A stretch of DNA of 29,080 nt from the IMG/VR virus record IMGVR_UViG_3300025789_000113, positions 1-29,080 of that record. One strand, written 5' to 3'. Shown in pieces: positions 13,503 through 21,067 of this stretch. A program made the translations under genes and the position numbers. Position 1 is the first letter of the stretch; every line of letters starts with the position of its first letter. Source of the stretch: a virus. The notes beneath the pieces are model-generated. The model made no database searches. It worked only from the letters and a program-made list of their open reading frames with translations, and was not told the origin of the DNA.

Positions 13503-15704
13503 ATGGCACAGGATGGAAGAGTTTACGATGGCTCTACTGTAACGATTGGAATGGATGCGGAAACGCATCCTTCAATCTTGCCAGCAGAATATGTCTCGTC
13601 TTGCGTAAACAGATCCTTTCGCCAAGGCATTAATTCTACTCGTCCTCCGTTTACGGAGATTCCAATTACGCCAGCATATGGGCAAGACCCATCAATACTT
13701 TCTGATTTCCAAACTGGAAACTTCCAGGGAGCCTGGCCCTACAAAGCAATAAAGACAGGATCAGCGGATGGGTTTGTTGTATCGGTTGCTGGAACTATTT
13801 ATTTCCTTTCCATTGTCAACAATATTGGAACGCTTTACAAATTGATTGGCGGCAATGATCCGACCATGATGCACACTTGGTTTGTTCAAGCGGAAGATTG
13901 GATGTACATTCAAAATGGATACCAAGATCCTATTGCATGGTCTGGAGATATTTCTGGAACACCAACCAACCTTCAAGCACAAGGGGATGGATTAACAACG
14001 ATTGCATTGACTTGGACTGACAATGCACCGGGAGCAAAAACCAATCAAATACAATGCCAATACAACGGTAGCGTATTTTTTGATGTGGCATCCGTACCAT
14101 ACAATCAAACCCGTTATAATTTCAGCGCATCTTCATCCACTCAATCATACGCATTCCAAGTCCGTAGCGTATATCCAGATGGATCGTTTACTCCTTGGTC
14201 AAACATTGCTAATACTTCAGCGGCAACCGAAACCATTACAGCGGAACAAAATAACACGGTATACAGGCTCAATCCCGTGAAGCAACAGATGCCGATTGGT
14301 ACAATCATGGCATATGCATATGGTCGAGTAGCTGTAAGTGATGCTAACAACAACATTTATGTTTCCGACATCATTTACGGAAACGGATTTACAACCACAT
14401 CCAATACCCAAAACTTCACAGAACAAACCTATTGGGCCGAGGGAGGATCATTTACTCCTCCTGCCAACCTTGGATTGATTACCGGGATGAGGGTGATGCC
14501 TTCACTCAATATCAATGTGCGTGGACAGGGTGAACTTGTGGTCTTTTGTGAGAATGGATCATTCACGCTTGATCTCTCCCAAGACAGGACAACTTGGCAA
14601 GCGAACAATATCCAAAAAGTATCCCTAATCGGAAGAGGTTGCCGGTCACCCTGGAGTATTTGTGGAGTAAACAACGATGTCTATTTCCGTTCTGATGATG
14701 GATGGGCTTTTTATAACAATGCTCAAGTAGATTTCTATGAGGCTTTGTCATTCCGTAAAATCTCCCGTGAGGTTCAGCCTTGGGTTAATTATGATACCCC
14801 TTGGATGAGGCAATTTGAGTCAGCAATGTTCTTTGACAATAGGCTGATTGCTACGGTTTCCCCATTCACGGTTGCCAACGCTAATCCAAATTACGGGCTT
14901 CATCGTCCTAGCAGGGCAATGATTGTTCTGGATGTGGAGCAAGAAAGCAGGATCTCGCCAGATGCTTCCATGCCTACTCGCTGGAATGGTCTTTGGGAGG
15001 GGCCGCAACCCACACAGCTTGCTACTGCTCAAATCAATGGGGTACAGCGTGGATTTGCTTTCTCGTTTGATGCTGATGGCGTGAACAGGATTTACGAGCT
15101 TGCCAATAGCAGTTCACTCCTCACAGGAGTTGATGATTACTCTGTCCAATATGGTAGCGTTCCAATTGGATCATATTTTATTACCAAGCGTTTTGACTTT
15201 GTTCCAAACCCCGGAGCATCAAAGTTTGTTCGCAAACAACTTGCTGGTGGAGAAGTCTGGATTTCAAACTTAAAGGAAGCGGTTACTGTCTCTTGCGAGT
15301 ATAGGCCAGATTCTTATCCTTGCTTCACCACGCTTTCTAAACCAATCACGGTTGGATTGGATGAATGTACACCCGTGACATATGGATGCGTTCCTGCTGT
15401 ATCACAGCCCCGCTATCAGCAACTTAAATTCCCTTCTCCAGACATCAATGAGTGTGAAACTTTTGCACAGAACTCAAATCAAGAAGGAGCAGAGTTTCAA
15501 TTGAAGATTGATATTCAAGGTTCGTGCATTGTCGATAGGGTAAGGCTTTCTGGCATATTCAATGACTCTCTGGATCTTCCACAGGGAGATTGCCCGGATA
15601 CTTTCTATAATGATCCAACTCCAATCCAATGTTCCTGCCAACCCGATCTTGATTACTATCGAATTGTTCCGTTGCCTACAGCAATTTATTCTGTTGCTGG
15701 TTAA
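13503..15704 (+). CDS. Large tail protein with FN3 domain
   Basis: A 733-residue protein. The N-terminal part (1-150) and the part after residue 250 have repeated strand patterns (GTIYFLS, DVYFRSDDGWAFYN, RIYELAN) like a beta-propeller or nozzle-type tail protein. Residues about 152-240 form a fibronectin type III domain: TNLQAQGDGLTTIALTW at its start and SYAFQVRSVYPDGSFTPWS at its end. The last 130 residues have many Cys. By size and place it may be the tail nozzle or plug (functional counterpart of the P22 tail needle-shaft region or the T7 nozzle), which holds packaged DNA; this is inference. FN3 domains in virions commonly bind surface sugars. Confidence 0.7.
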   Translation: MAQDGRVYDGSTVTIGMDAETHPSILPAEYVSSCVNRSFRQGINSTRPPFTEIPITPAYGQDPSILSDFQTGNFQGAWPYKAIKTGSADGFVVSVAGTIYFLSIVNNIGTLYKLIGGNDPTMMHTWFVQAEDWMYIQNGYQDPIAWSGDISGTPTNLQAQGDGLTTIALTWTDNAPGAKTNQIQCQYNGSVFFDVASVPYNQTRYNFSASSSTQSYAFQVRSVYPDGSFTPWSNIANTSAATETITAEQNNTVYRLNPVKQQMPIGTIMAYAYGRVAVSDANNNIYVSDIIYGNGFTTTSNTQNFTEQTYWAEGGSFTPPANLGLITGMRVMPSLNINVRGQGELVVFCENGSFTLDLSQDRTTWQANNIQKVSLIGRGCRSPWSICGVNNDVYFRSDDGWAFYNNAQVDFYEALSFRKISREVQPWVNYDTPWMRQFESAMFFDNRLIATVSPFTVANANPNYGLHRPSRAMIVLDVEQESRISPDASMPTRWNGLWEGPQPTQLATAQINGVQRGFAFSFDADGVNRIYELANSSSLLTGVDDYSVQYGSVPIGSYFITKRFDFVPNPGASKFVRKQLAGGEVWISNLKEAVTVSCEYRPDSYPCFTTLSKPITVGLDECTPVTYGCVPAVSQPRYQQLKFPSPDINECETFAQNSNQEGAEFQLKIDIQGSCIVDRVRLSGIFNDSLDLPQGDCPDTFYNDPTPIQCSCQPDLDYYRIVPLPTAIYSVAG

Positions 15705-15748
15705 AAGTATTGCTTCAAATCAAAAACAACTCTATAACTTAACCAATT

Positions 15749-16237
15749 ATGCAGAATCAGAGTTCACCAGCCCAACTATTGTTTCCAGTAGTGCCAGCTA
15801 ACTATTGTCCAGAGGGCAAGTGGAGTGACATTCTGAACAGTTTTATTCAGCTTTATCTGAACAATGGTACGGTAAATATCCCCGGCCTTGGACAAGTTAC
15901 GCCTCAACAGATTGCTACAATCAATCAGAACATCCAGAATCTACAGAATGAATATGATGCTCTGACGAGCAACATTAGAAGCGGAACAATTCCATCTCCC
16001 GCTACTGGAACAAATGTAAATGCAATTACATTTTCCTCTCCAATGCCAAATTCAAATTATCAGATTTACATTGAATTTGTATCTTCTACTGCAACAAATA
16101 CTGGAACGACTCCTCAAATGTGGGCAATTGTTGGTGGAACAAAAACTGCCACAGGATTTTCATTAAGAACAGACATAGCCGCTGGTGACGCAATTACTTC
16201 CATTAACTGGCAAGTATTCTCTTTAACAACATCTTAA
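15749..16237 (+). CDS. Short fibre: helical stalk plus beta tip
   Basis: A 162-residue protein. Residues 22-85 are helical with a likely coiled coil (QQIATINQNIQNLQNEYDAL), and residues 95-162 form a beta domain (ITFSSPMPNSNYQIYIEF) like the tips of small receptor-binding proteins. Probably trimeric. The leader is AAC-rich (AACTTAACCAATT before the ATG) with no Shine-Dalgarno site. A spike or fibre role is inferred from structure and from lying after the large tail protein. Confidence 0.65.
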   Translation: MQNQSSPAQLLFPVVPANYCPEGKWSDILNSFIQLYLNNGTVNIPGLGQVTPQQIATINQNIQNLQNEYDALTSNIRSGTIPSPATGTNVNAITFSSPMPNSNYQIYIEFVSSTATNTGTTPQMWAIVGGTKTATGFSLRTDIAAGDAITSINWQVFSLTTS

Positions 16238-16268
16238 CCTCAACATAACCCCAAACTAAACAACCCAT

Positions 16269-16451
16269 ATGGCAAAGGACATCAATAGGGCAACACAGCC
16301 CAAGCTCCAATCCGAAGGCTTTTCCACCCGTGGAACCGTCAAGGAAAACATGAGCAACAATCCTCGCGGTACGGAGTTCAGCGGCATTTTCTATGCTGGC
16401 AAGCTCCAACCCGAACCGACCAGCCCCGGTCGTGGATCTTCCAAGAAATAA
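16269..16451 (+). CDS. Tiny basic hypothetical protein
   Basis: A 60-residue protein, polar and basic (Lys, Arg, Asn, Ser, Pro-rich), with no hydrophobic core and likely disordered. It is first of three consecutive tiny genes. The stop TAA is 1 base before the next ATG. Its A/C-rich leader matches those of other virion genes here. Function unknown; a small head- or tail-associated protein is possible. Confidence 0.6.
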   Translation: MAKDINRATQPKLQSEGFSTRGTVKENMSNNPRGTEFSGIFYAGKLQPEPTSPGRGSSKK

Positions 16452-16452
16452 T

Positions 16453-16704
16453 ATGGCATCTCACGGCGTTCAATACACGGTTGATAAGACCGAGCGTGGG
16501 ATTGTCTCTGATCATGCAATGCCTCAACCGATGCAAAGCGTTCAGATCAAGGGAGACATTCCTACGATTCGTGCTTACAAGGATGCCCGTACCGCCCGTA
16601 TCAAAGCCATTGGTGAAGCCAACCAGAGAGTTTACTCTGTAGGTGGCCCCGCCAATGAGACTTCTATGGGCAAGGGATCTCCTTTCCATAGCGATTTCCT
16701 CTAG
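16453..16704 (+). CDS. Small polar hypothetical protein
   Basis: An 83-residue protein starting one base after the upstream stop. An in-frame ATG at 16393 would overlap the previous gene by 59 bases and is less likely. It has a helical, basic middle (about residues 33-58, with YKDARTARIKAIGEANQ) and a Gly/Ser-rich end. Not recognised. Part of the tiny-gene group before the homing endonuclease. Confidence 0.65.
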   Translation: MASHGVQYTVDKTERGIVSDHAMPQPMQSVQIKGDIPTIRAYKDARTARIKAIGEANQRVYSVGGPANETSMGKGSPFHSDFL

Positions 16705-16707
16705 CAT

Positions 16708-16875
16708 ATGGCTCTCCCAAAGCTCCCAAAACTTGGGGCTATGAGGGCCAAAATGCTCAAGGCTAAAACATCCCCCTCTATCAAGTTGGGGATGCTAAAT
16801 GCACAGAACGGCCCCAAGCGTCCAATGACCCGCAATCTCAAGGGTCATCCGATTACCCGTGGCGAAATGATCTAA
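16708..16875 (+). CDS. 55-residue very basic protein
   Basis: A short gene below usual length cut-offs. It begins MALPKLPKLGAMRAKMLKAK and ends ITRGEMI. By my count it has about 12 Lys/Arg and one Glu, so the predicted charge is strongly positive. It lies 3 bases after one stop and 4 bases before the GIY-YIG gene start, in the same tight pattern as its neighbours, which supports a real gene. It may bind DNA or RNA or pack against the virion interior; this is inference. Confidence 0.6.
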   Translation: MALPKLPKLGAMRAKMLKAKTSPSIKLGMLNAQNGPKRPMTRNLKGHPITRGEMI

Positions 16876-16879
16876 TCTT

Positions 16880-17428
16880 ATGGCATCTGCATCTGGAATC
16901 TATTGCTGGAAACACATTGAAAGCGGAAAGCGATATATTGGACAGGCTAAAAATGTCATTAAGAGAATGTCATCTCACAGAACAAGATTGCGTGGAAATT
17001 ATCACGACAATAAACATTTTCAAAATTCATGGAACAAATATGGAGAAAATGCTTTTGATTTTTGTATAATTGAGCATTGTCCAGAAGAAATGCTTGGATG
17101 GAAAGAAGCAGAATGGATTAAACAATACAAATCTTCTGATTTTAATTTTGGTTTTAATTTAACTACTGGAGGGGAAGAACCTAAACATTCTGAAGAAACC
17201 AAAAAAGTAATTTCTATTTGTAGTACTGGTAGAAAACATTCAGAAGATGCTTGTAAAAAAATATCTAATGCTAGGAAAGGAATGATGTTTGAAAAAGAGC
17301 ATATAAAAAATCTATCTGAATCAGCAAAGCAAAAATGGAAACGAATTGATTACCGAATCAAAAATTTGGTTACTCTTGCTGAAACAAGGAAGAAAAGGTA
17401 TATACTAGAAAAATTTTACTGCGCCTAG
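16880..17428 (+). CDS. GIY-YIG homing endonuclease with NUMOD3 repeats
   Basis: A 182-residue free-standing endonuclease of the Seg/I-TevI type, a selfish gene that cuts DNA lacking it and spreads by repair copying. Visible parts: GIY at 6-8, YIG at 19-21, likely catalytic Arg29, Glu76 (in KEAEWI) and Asn93 (GFNLTTGG). Two NUMOD3 DNA-binding repeats follow: KHSEETKKVISICSTG (102-117) and KHSEDACKKISNARKG (119-134). A basic C-terminus ends the protein. The gene is clearly more AT-rich than its flanks and sits 4 bases from each neighbour, so it looks like a recent insertion between genes rather than an intron. The catalytic residues appear intact. Confidence 0.9.
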   Translation: MASASGIYCWKHIESGKRYIGQAKNVIKRMSSHRTRLRGNYHDNKHFQNSWNKYGENAFDFCIIEHCPEEMLGWKEAEWIKQYKSSDFNFGFNLTTGGEEPKHSEETKKVISICSTGRKHSEDACKKISNARKGMMFEKEHIKNLSESAKQKWKRIDYRIKNLVTLAETRKKRYILEKFYCA

Positions 17429-17432
17429 TTTT

Positions 17433-18440
17433 ATGCTTTATTCTGTACAAGACATGCTTCAAATACTGCGACCGTATTGCGGTAACAGTGGTACTTGCAA
17501 TCAAGTATTACAGCTTCAGTATCTTAATAAAGGAAGAAGTCTTCTTTGGAATAAAGTCGATATAGATAGCACTTGCGAGTATGTCTGCATCAAGTGCGTC
17601 AACAATGTTCTGACTCTTCCTAGCCTGTACAAGCAAGTAAGGTTGGCATGGATTGATGGAGTTCCTGTATCTCTTGGGAACGAATGGTATCAGAGCATTC
17701 CCCAAGACTCATGGGGTGATGCCGCAAGCGGTGGATATGGAAATGGTTGGGGACAGGGATATGCTTGGAACGGAGGAAACAAGAAGTTCATTGAGATTGG
17801 TGGAAAGCACATCACCTTCCAGAACTACGATTACGCACCCTATCAACTCGCCATAGAAGCCGAGTCTCCTACTGATGCGGGGGCGCAACTCACCTTTTTT
17901 GGCGAAGATGCATACGGAACGAGGATCAGCGAGACGATCACACTTGGCGTTGCTCCCGCATATACTTACTCGACCAACTTTTTCAAGACTGTTTTCCAAG
18001 TCACCAAGACCCAAACTACTGGCAGGGTAAGGTTGTATTCTTGGAATCCCGACAACAATGCTTTGATGTTGTTGTCCATTTATCAACCACAGGATGTCAA
18101 CCCATCCTTTAGGAAGTATGCCATCCAGGGCAGAGTAAGGGATTCGGTGATCCTGTACTGCAAGAAGAATTACCAAGACTTGTTCAATCTGACTGACCAA
18201 GTGGAGTTTACGCCAGAGGCAATGATCTCTGCTGTGATGGCGGTTGTCTATCGTGAGAACAAAGGTAGTGACCAGCTTTATGCTATCTCTCTCCAGAATG
18301 CAATATTTGAAGTCAACAGGGAAACCGCTGATAGGGAAGAACCTACTGGTAGTACGATTCGCCAGTTCTCAAACAACATGATGCTCAATGCTCTGATCCC
18401 GACATATGTGTGGGATGATGGGGCTACATGGCCCTATTGA
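17433..18440 (+). CDS. Virion structural protein, unrecognised
   Basis: A 335-residue protein with an N-terminal helical part containing several Cys (residues 16-55), a Gly/Trp/Tyr-rich linker (about 90-115), a beta-sandwich-like middle (115-210, with a stretch HITFQNYDYAPYQLAIEAES) and a helical end. It starts 4 bases after the endonuclease gene. The mix fits a tail adaptor or head-tail connector, and its position before ejection proteins agrees, but no family is recognised. The +1 spacing to the cupin gene suggests coupled translation. Confidence 0.7.
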   Translation: MLYSVQDMLQILRPYCGNSGTCNQVLQLQYLNKGRSLLWNKVDIDSTCEYVCIKCVNNVLTLPSLYKQVRLAWIDGVPVSLGNEWYQSIPQDSWGDAASGGYGNGWGQGYAWNGGNKKFIEIGGKHITFQNYDYAPYQLAIEAESPTDAGAQLTFFGEDAYGTRISETITLGVAPAYTYSTNFFKTVFQVTKTQTTGRVRLYSWNPDNNALMLLSIYQPQDVNPSFRKYAIQGRVRDSVILYCKKNYQDLFNLTDQVEFTPEAMISAVMAVVYRENKGSDQLYAISLQNAIFEVNRETADREEPTGSTIRQFSNNMMLNALIPTYVWDDGATWPY

Positions 18441-18441
18441 T

Positions 18442-18930
18442 ATGAAAGAGTTATCACAAGTTTCTTCAATGGACAAATTGGAGCTAGAAGTTGGCAATGC
18501 ACCTCAAGTTGAATGTCCTTTGGAGCATTTTTTTACTCCAGAAATCTATACCAGAAAGATATTTATGCCAGCTGGCACAATTGTGGTTTCGCTTAAACAT
18601 AAAACAACTCATCCTTTTTTTATACTAAAAGGAAAAGTTGCCGTTTTAAAAATAACATCTGATGGGTCTTTTGAGCGTGAAGCACTATATGTTGCTGGAG
18701 ATATGGGCATTACTAGACCGGGAACAAAACGCTTTCTTTACAACATTGAAGATACTGTTTGGGTTACTTGTCACTCTAATCCAGAAAATATTGAAGATCC
18801 CGATAAAATTGTGATAAAACTTTCAGAACCTAATGAAAACCCGCTAATTGATACATCTAAACCAGAGTTCAGTATGTGGAAAAAAGAAGTAAGTCCAAGT
18901 TTAATCCATAAAGAACTTCAACTCGCATGA
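18442..18930 (+). CDS. Cupin-fold protein with eroded metal site
   Basis: A 162-residue protein; the ATG one base after the upstream stop is chosen over an earlier in-frame ATG. Residues 25-112 read as a cupin barrel: GTIVVSLKHKTTHPFFILKG (45-64) matches motif 1 in place, but the His-x-His is spread (His53, His57) and the Glu is missing; RPGTKRFLYN (92-101) matches motif 2 with Phe in place of His. So a metal enzyme is unlikely and a binding or structural barrel is more probable. The gene is AT-rich compared with its flanks. Cupin-like barrels occur near podovirus tail genes; a virion-bound sugar or ligand binder is possible. Confidence 0.7.
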   Translation: MKELSQVSSMDKLELEVGNAPQVECPLEHFFTPEIYTRKIFMPAGTIVVSLKHKTTHPFFILKGKVAVLKITSDGSFEREALYVAGDMGITRPGTKRFLYNIEDTVWVTCHSNPENIEDPDKIVIKLSEPNENPLIDTSKPEFSMWKKEVSPSLIHKELQLA

Positions 18931-19997
18931 GATTTTTAATACCATCACAGACATTTGGAGAACATAAGCATCGTCTGATGCCTGTGTATGAAACTTTTGG
19001 ATTGAGTGCTACTTCTATAGCCGCAATCGGAGCAGTAACTGCCGCCGCTGGAACTGCTGGAAGTCTTGGTATGCAAGCCTATAACGCATCCAAGAAAGCT
19101 CCCGGCTCACCAAACTTTAATCAATTTGGTGAAGAAGCAAAAAAATATGTGCCCACTCCTACTGATTATCAAGCGGCACAACTTTCACAAGAGCAAAACA
19201 TTTTAGGTACTGGATTTCAGCCGACAAGCACGGCTGGATTTGCTCAACAATTTGCCAATCAAGGAACGGCACAACAGATTGCGCTCCAAAACAAAGTAAC
19301 GCCTGGATCGCAAGCGCAAAGGGAACTTGCTCAAAAGCAAATCAACTCCTACATCCAAGGAGAAGTTCCCGCTGATGTTCAACAGAATATCAATCGCCAA
19401 GTAGCACAGAATCTTGGTGGGGGATTCAACCTTTTCTCTGGTGGTGGACAAGCTCCACAGAACTTTGCCCGTAACATTGGTCAGACAAGTCTTGGTCTTT
19501 CCCAATACGGATTGAGTGCCGCCCCCACATGGCAACAACTCGCAAATAGCATGGTTGTATCACCAGTTACTGGAGCGCAACTTGGAATGCAAGCCGCCGG
19601 GATTGGGAATCAGCAAGTTTATGAAAGGGGACAACTTGGAATGCAAGCATCTGGACTTGGAATGACGGGTGCTGAAAATCAATATCAAGCACAAATGAAT
19701 CAATATGGATCGCAACAAGCCCAAGGACAAGGAATAGCTCAAGGATTGGCTAGTCTTGGAAGTGCTGGAATCGGATTGATGAATGCCGGCAATATGGCAA
19801 ATTATTATTCCAATCTTTCTACCCCACAGCAAGGAACTGCGGCATATGGAAATCAATTTGGTTCTGATCAATTGAGTTCTGGCGGTTTTTATGAAACTCC
19901 TGCCGCCGTTCAATCGGCATTTGGAAAAGGAGCAATTCCTGCTTATTATTCTGGCGGTGGACAGTCTGGTTACTATAATCAAGGATTTAACGGATAA
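18927..19997 (+). CDS. Ejection-type internal virion protein
   Basis: A 356-residue protein rich in Gln, Gly and Ala. After a short N-terminus comes a small-residue hydrophobic helix (about residues 28-50, SIAAIGAVTAAAGTAGSLG), then low-complexity Gln/Ala/Gly helices and a Gly/Tyr/Ser-rich end (from about 300). This composition, with a membrane-like helix, is typical of podovirus ejection proteins that leave the head with the DNA and help form a channel across the cell envelope. The start overlaps the cupin stop (ATGA); a later ATG at 18978 is an alternative. Contains the repeated GQLGMQA... motif (residues about 216-250). Confidence 0.65.
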   Translation: MRFLIPSQTFGEHKHRLMPVYETFGLSATSIAAIGAVTAAAGTAGSLGMQAYNASKKAPGSPNFNQFGEEAKKYVPTPTDYQAAQLSQEQNILGTGFQPTSTAGFAQQFANQGTAQQIALQNKVTPGSQAQRELAQKQINSYIQGEVPADVQQNINRQVAQNLGGGFNLFSGGGQAPQNFARNIGQTSLGLSQYGLSAAPTWQQLANSMVVSPVTGAQLGMQAAGIGNQQVYERGQLGMQASGLGMTGAENQYQAQMNQYGSQQAQGQGIAQGLASLGSAGIGLMNAGNMANYYSNLSTPQQGTAAYGNQFGSDQLSSGGFYETPAAVQSAFGKGAIPAYYSGGGQSGYYNQGFNG

Positions 19998-20002
19998 ATC
20001 AT

Positions 20003-21064
20003 ATGGCAATTGGATATTACAATTTTGGAAACATCCAACAAGGGAATCAAACGGTCGCAAACTCGTTGGCTTCTCTTGGTCAACAGATTTCTGGAGCAAT
20101 TGAGAATCATGCCCAAACACAAGCGGCTCAAGCAATGCTTCCTTCTTTGCAAAACCAGGTTCAGCAAGGAATGAGCAAAATCGCTAACGGAGATTCTACG
20201 GGCCTTGGAGATGTTTATGGAGCGGCAATGAATGCATCTCAAATTCCCATTCTTGCTCCAATGGCTAATCACGCCGTTAACATGGCACAGTCTGCCAACA
20301 TCAATGCACAGCATATGTTGAGGACGCAAGCAATGCTACAGGGAAGAATGGATTCTTTGGAAAGGACTCACCCAGGAACATATGACGAGAATGGCAATTT
20401 TATTCCCGCAACAAAGTCAATGACCCCTTTCCAGCAACAAAGCATTGATCTTAAAAACGCTGGAATCAAGGCCAAACAAGTTGGCTTGTATTCCAACCTT
20501 TGGAATGGTCAACCGGCACAAGGACAAACTCCCGCTACCCCCGGTGCTTCAGAAGCCGCCGATAATATTCAAACTGCAATTGAAGAGGATAAGCCAATTT
20601 CTCAAGATGATATGAGAAAATTTGCCGGCGCGTATTCCCAATACAAGCAGACTCAAGCCGCTCTTGGAAATGCTGGCATTCCAGATGCAAACTTTGAAAG
20701 TGCTTATCAAAGAATTGGAGATCAGTTGTTAAAGGAAAAAACCAAGCTGGGCAATCATATTGCCACATTACCCAAGGGAACTGATTTATCCCACGTTGAT
20801 GGTCATAATTGGCCCATTATTGGAATTTGGGGAGGAAAGGATGTGAAGACGCAACAGCAAAATCTTGATCAAGCTATAAGGAATTTTTCGGCATTGAAGA
20901 ATATCGGTCAGCAACAATCTGCTGTTGGCGGCATTCCCGCCGCACAAGCTGGACAAGAAGCTCCCGTGGATGCAAGCCAGATCCAAACTCCTCCAGATGC
21001 CGCTACGCCAGCGGCAATGGCAACAGACACAAATCGCCCTCCGCTGACATCTTTCTACCGCTAA
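20003..21064 (+). CDS. Second ejection-type internal virion protein
   Basis: A 353-residue, Gln/Ala/Asn-rich, mainly helical protein without a clear membrane helix. Residues 1-110 are amphipathic helices; the middle (about 150-185) is Gly/Pro/Gln-rich; the end is Pro/Ala-rich and flexible. It lies 5 bases after one ejection-type gene and 3 bases before the giant protein gene. Podoviruses often have three such proteins in a row, and this set fits that plan. No sequence family is recognised. Confidence 0.6.
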   Translation: MAIGYYNFGNIQQGNQTVANSLASLGQQISGAIENHAQTQAAQAMLPSLQNQVQQGMSKIANGDSTGLGDVYGAAMNASQIPILAPMANHAVNMAQSANINAQHMLRTQAMLQGRMDSLERTHPGTYDENGNFIPATKSMTPFQQQSIDLKNAGIKAKQVGLYSNLWNGQPAQGQTPATPGASEAADNIQTAIEEDKPISQDDMRKFAGAYSQYKQTQAALGNAGIPDANFESAYQRIGDQLLKEKTKLGNHIATLPKGTDLSHVDGHNWPIIGIWGGKDVKTQQQNLDQAIRNFSALKNIGQQQSAVGGIPAAQAGQEAPVDASQIQTPPDAATPAAMATDTNRPPLTSFYR

Positions 21065-21067
21065 AAT

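Noticed and set aside
18406-18441. N-terminal extension of the cupin gene
   Set aside because: It overlaps the coding end of the 17433 gene; the ATG one base after that stop matches the spacing used elsewhere.
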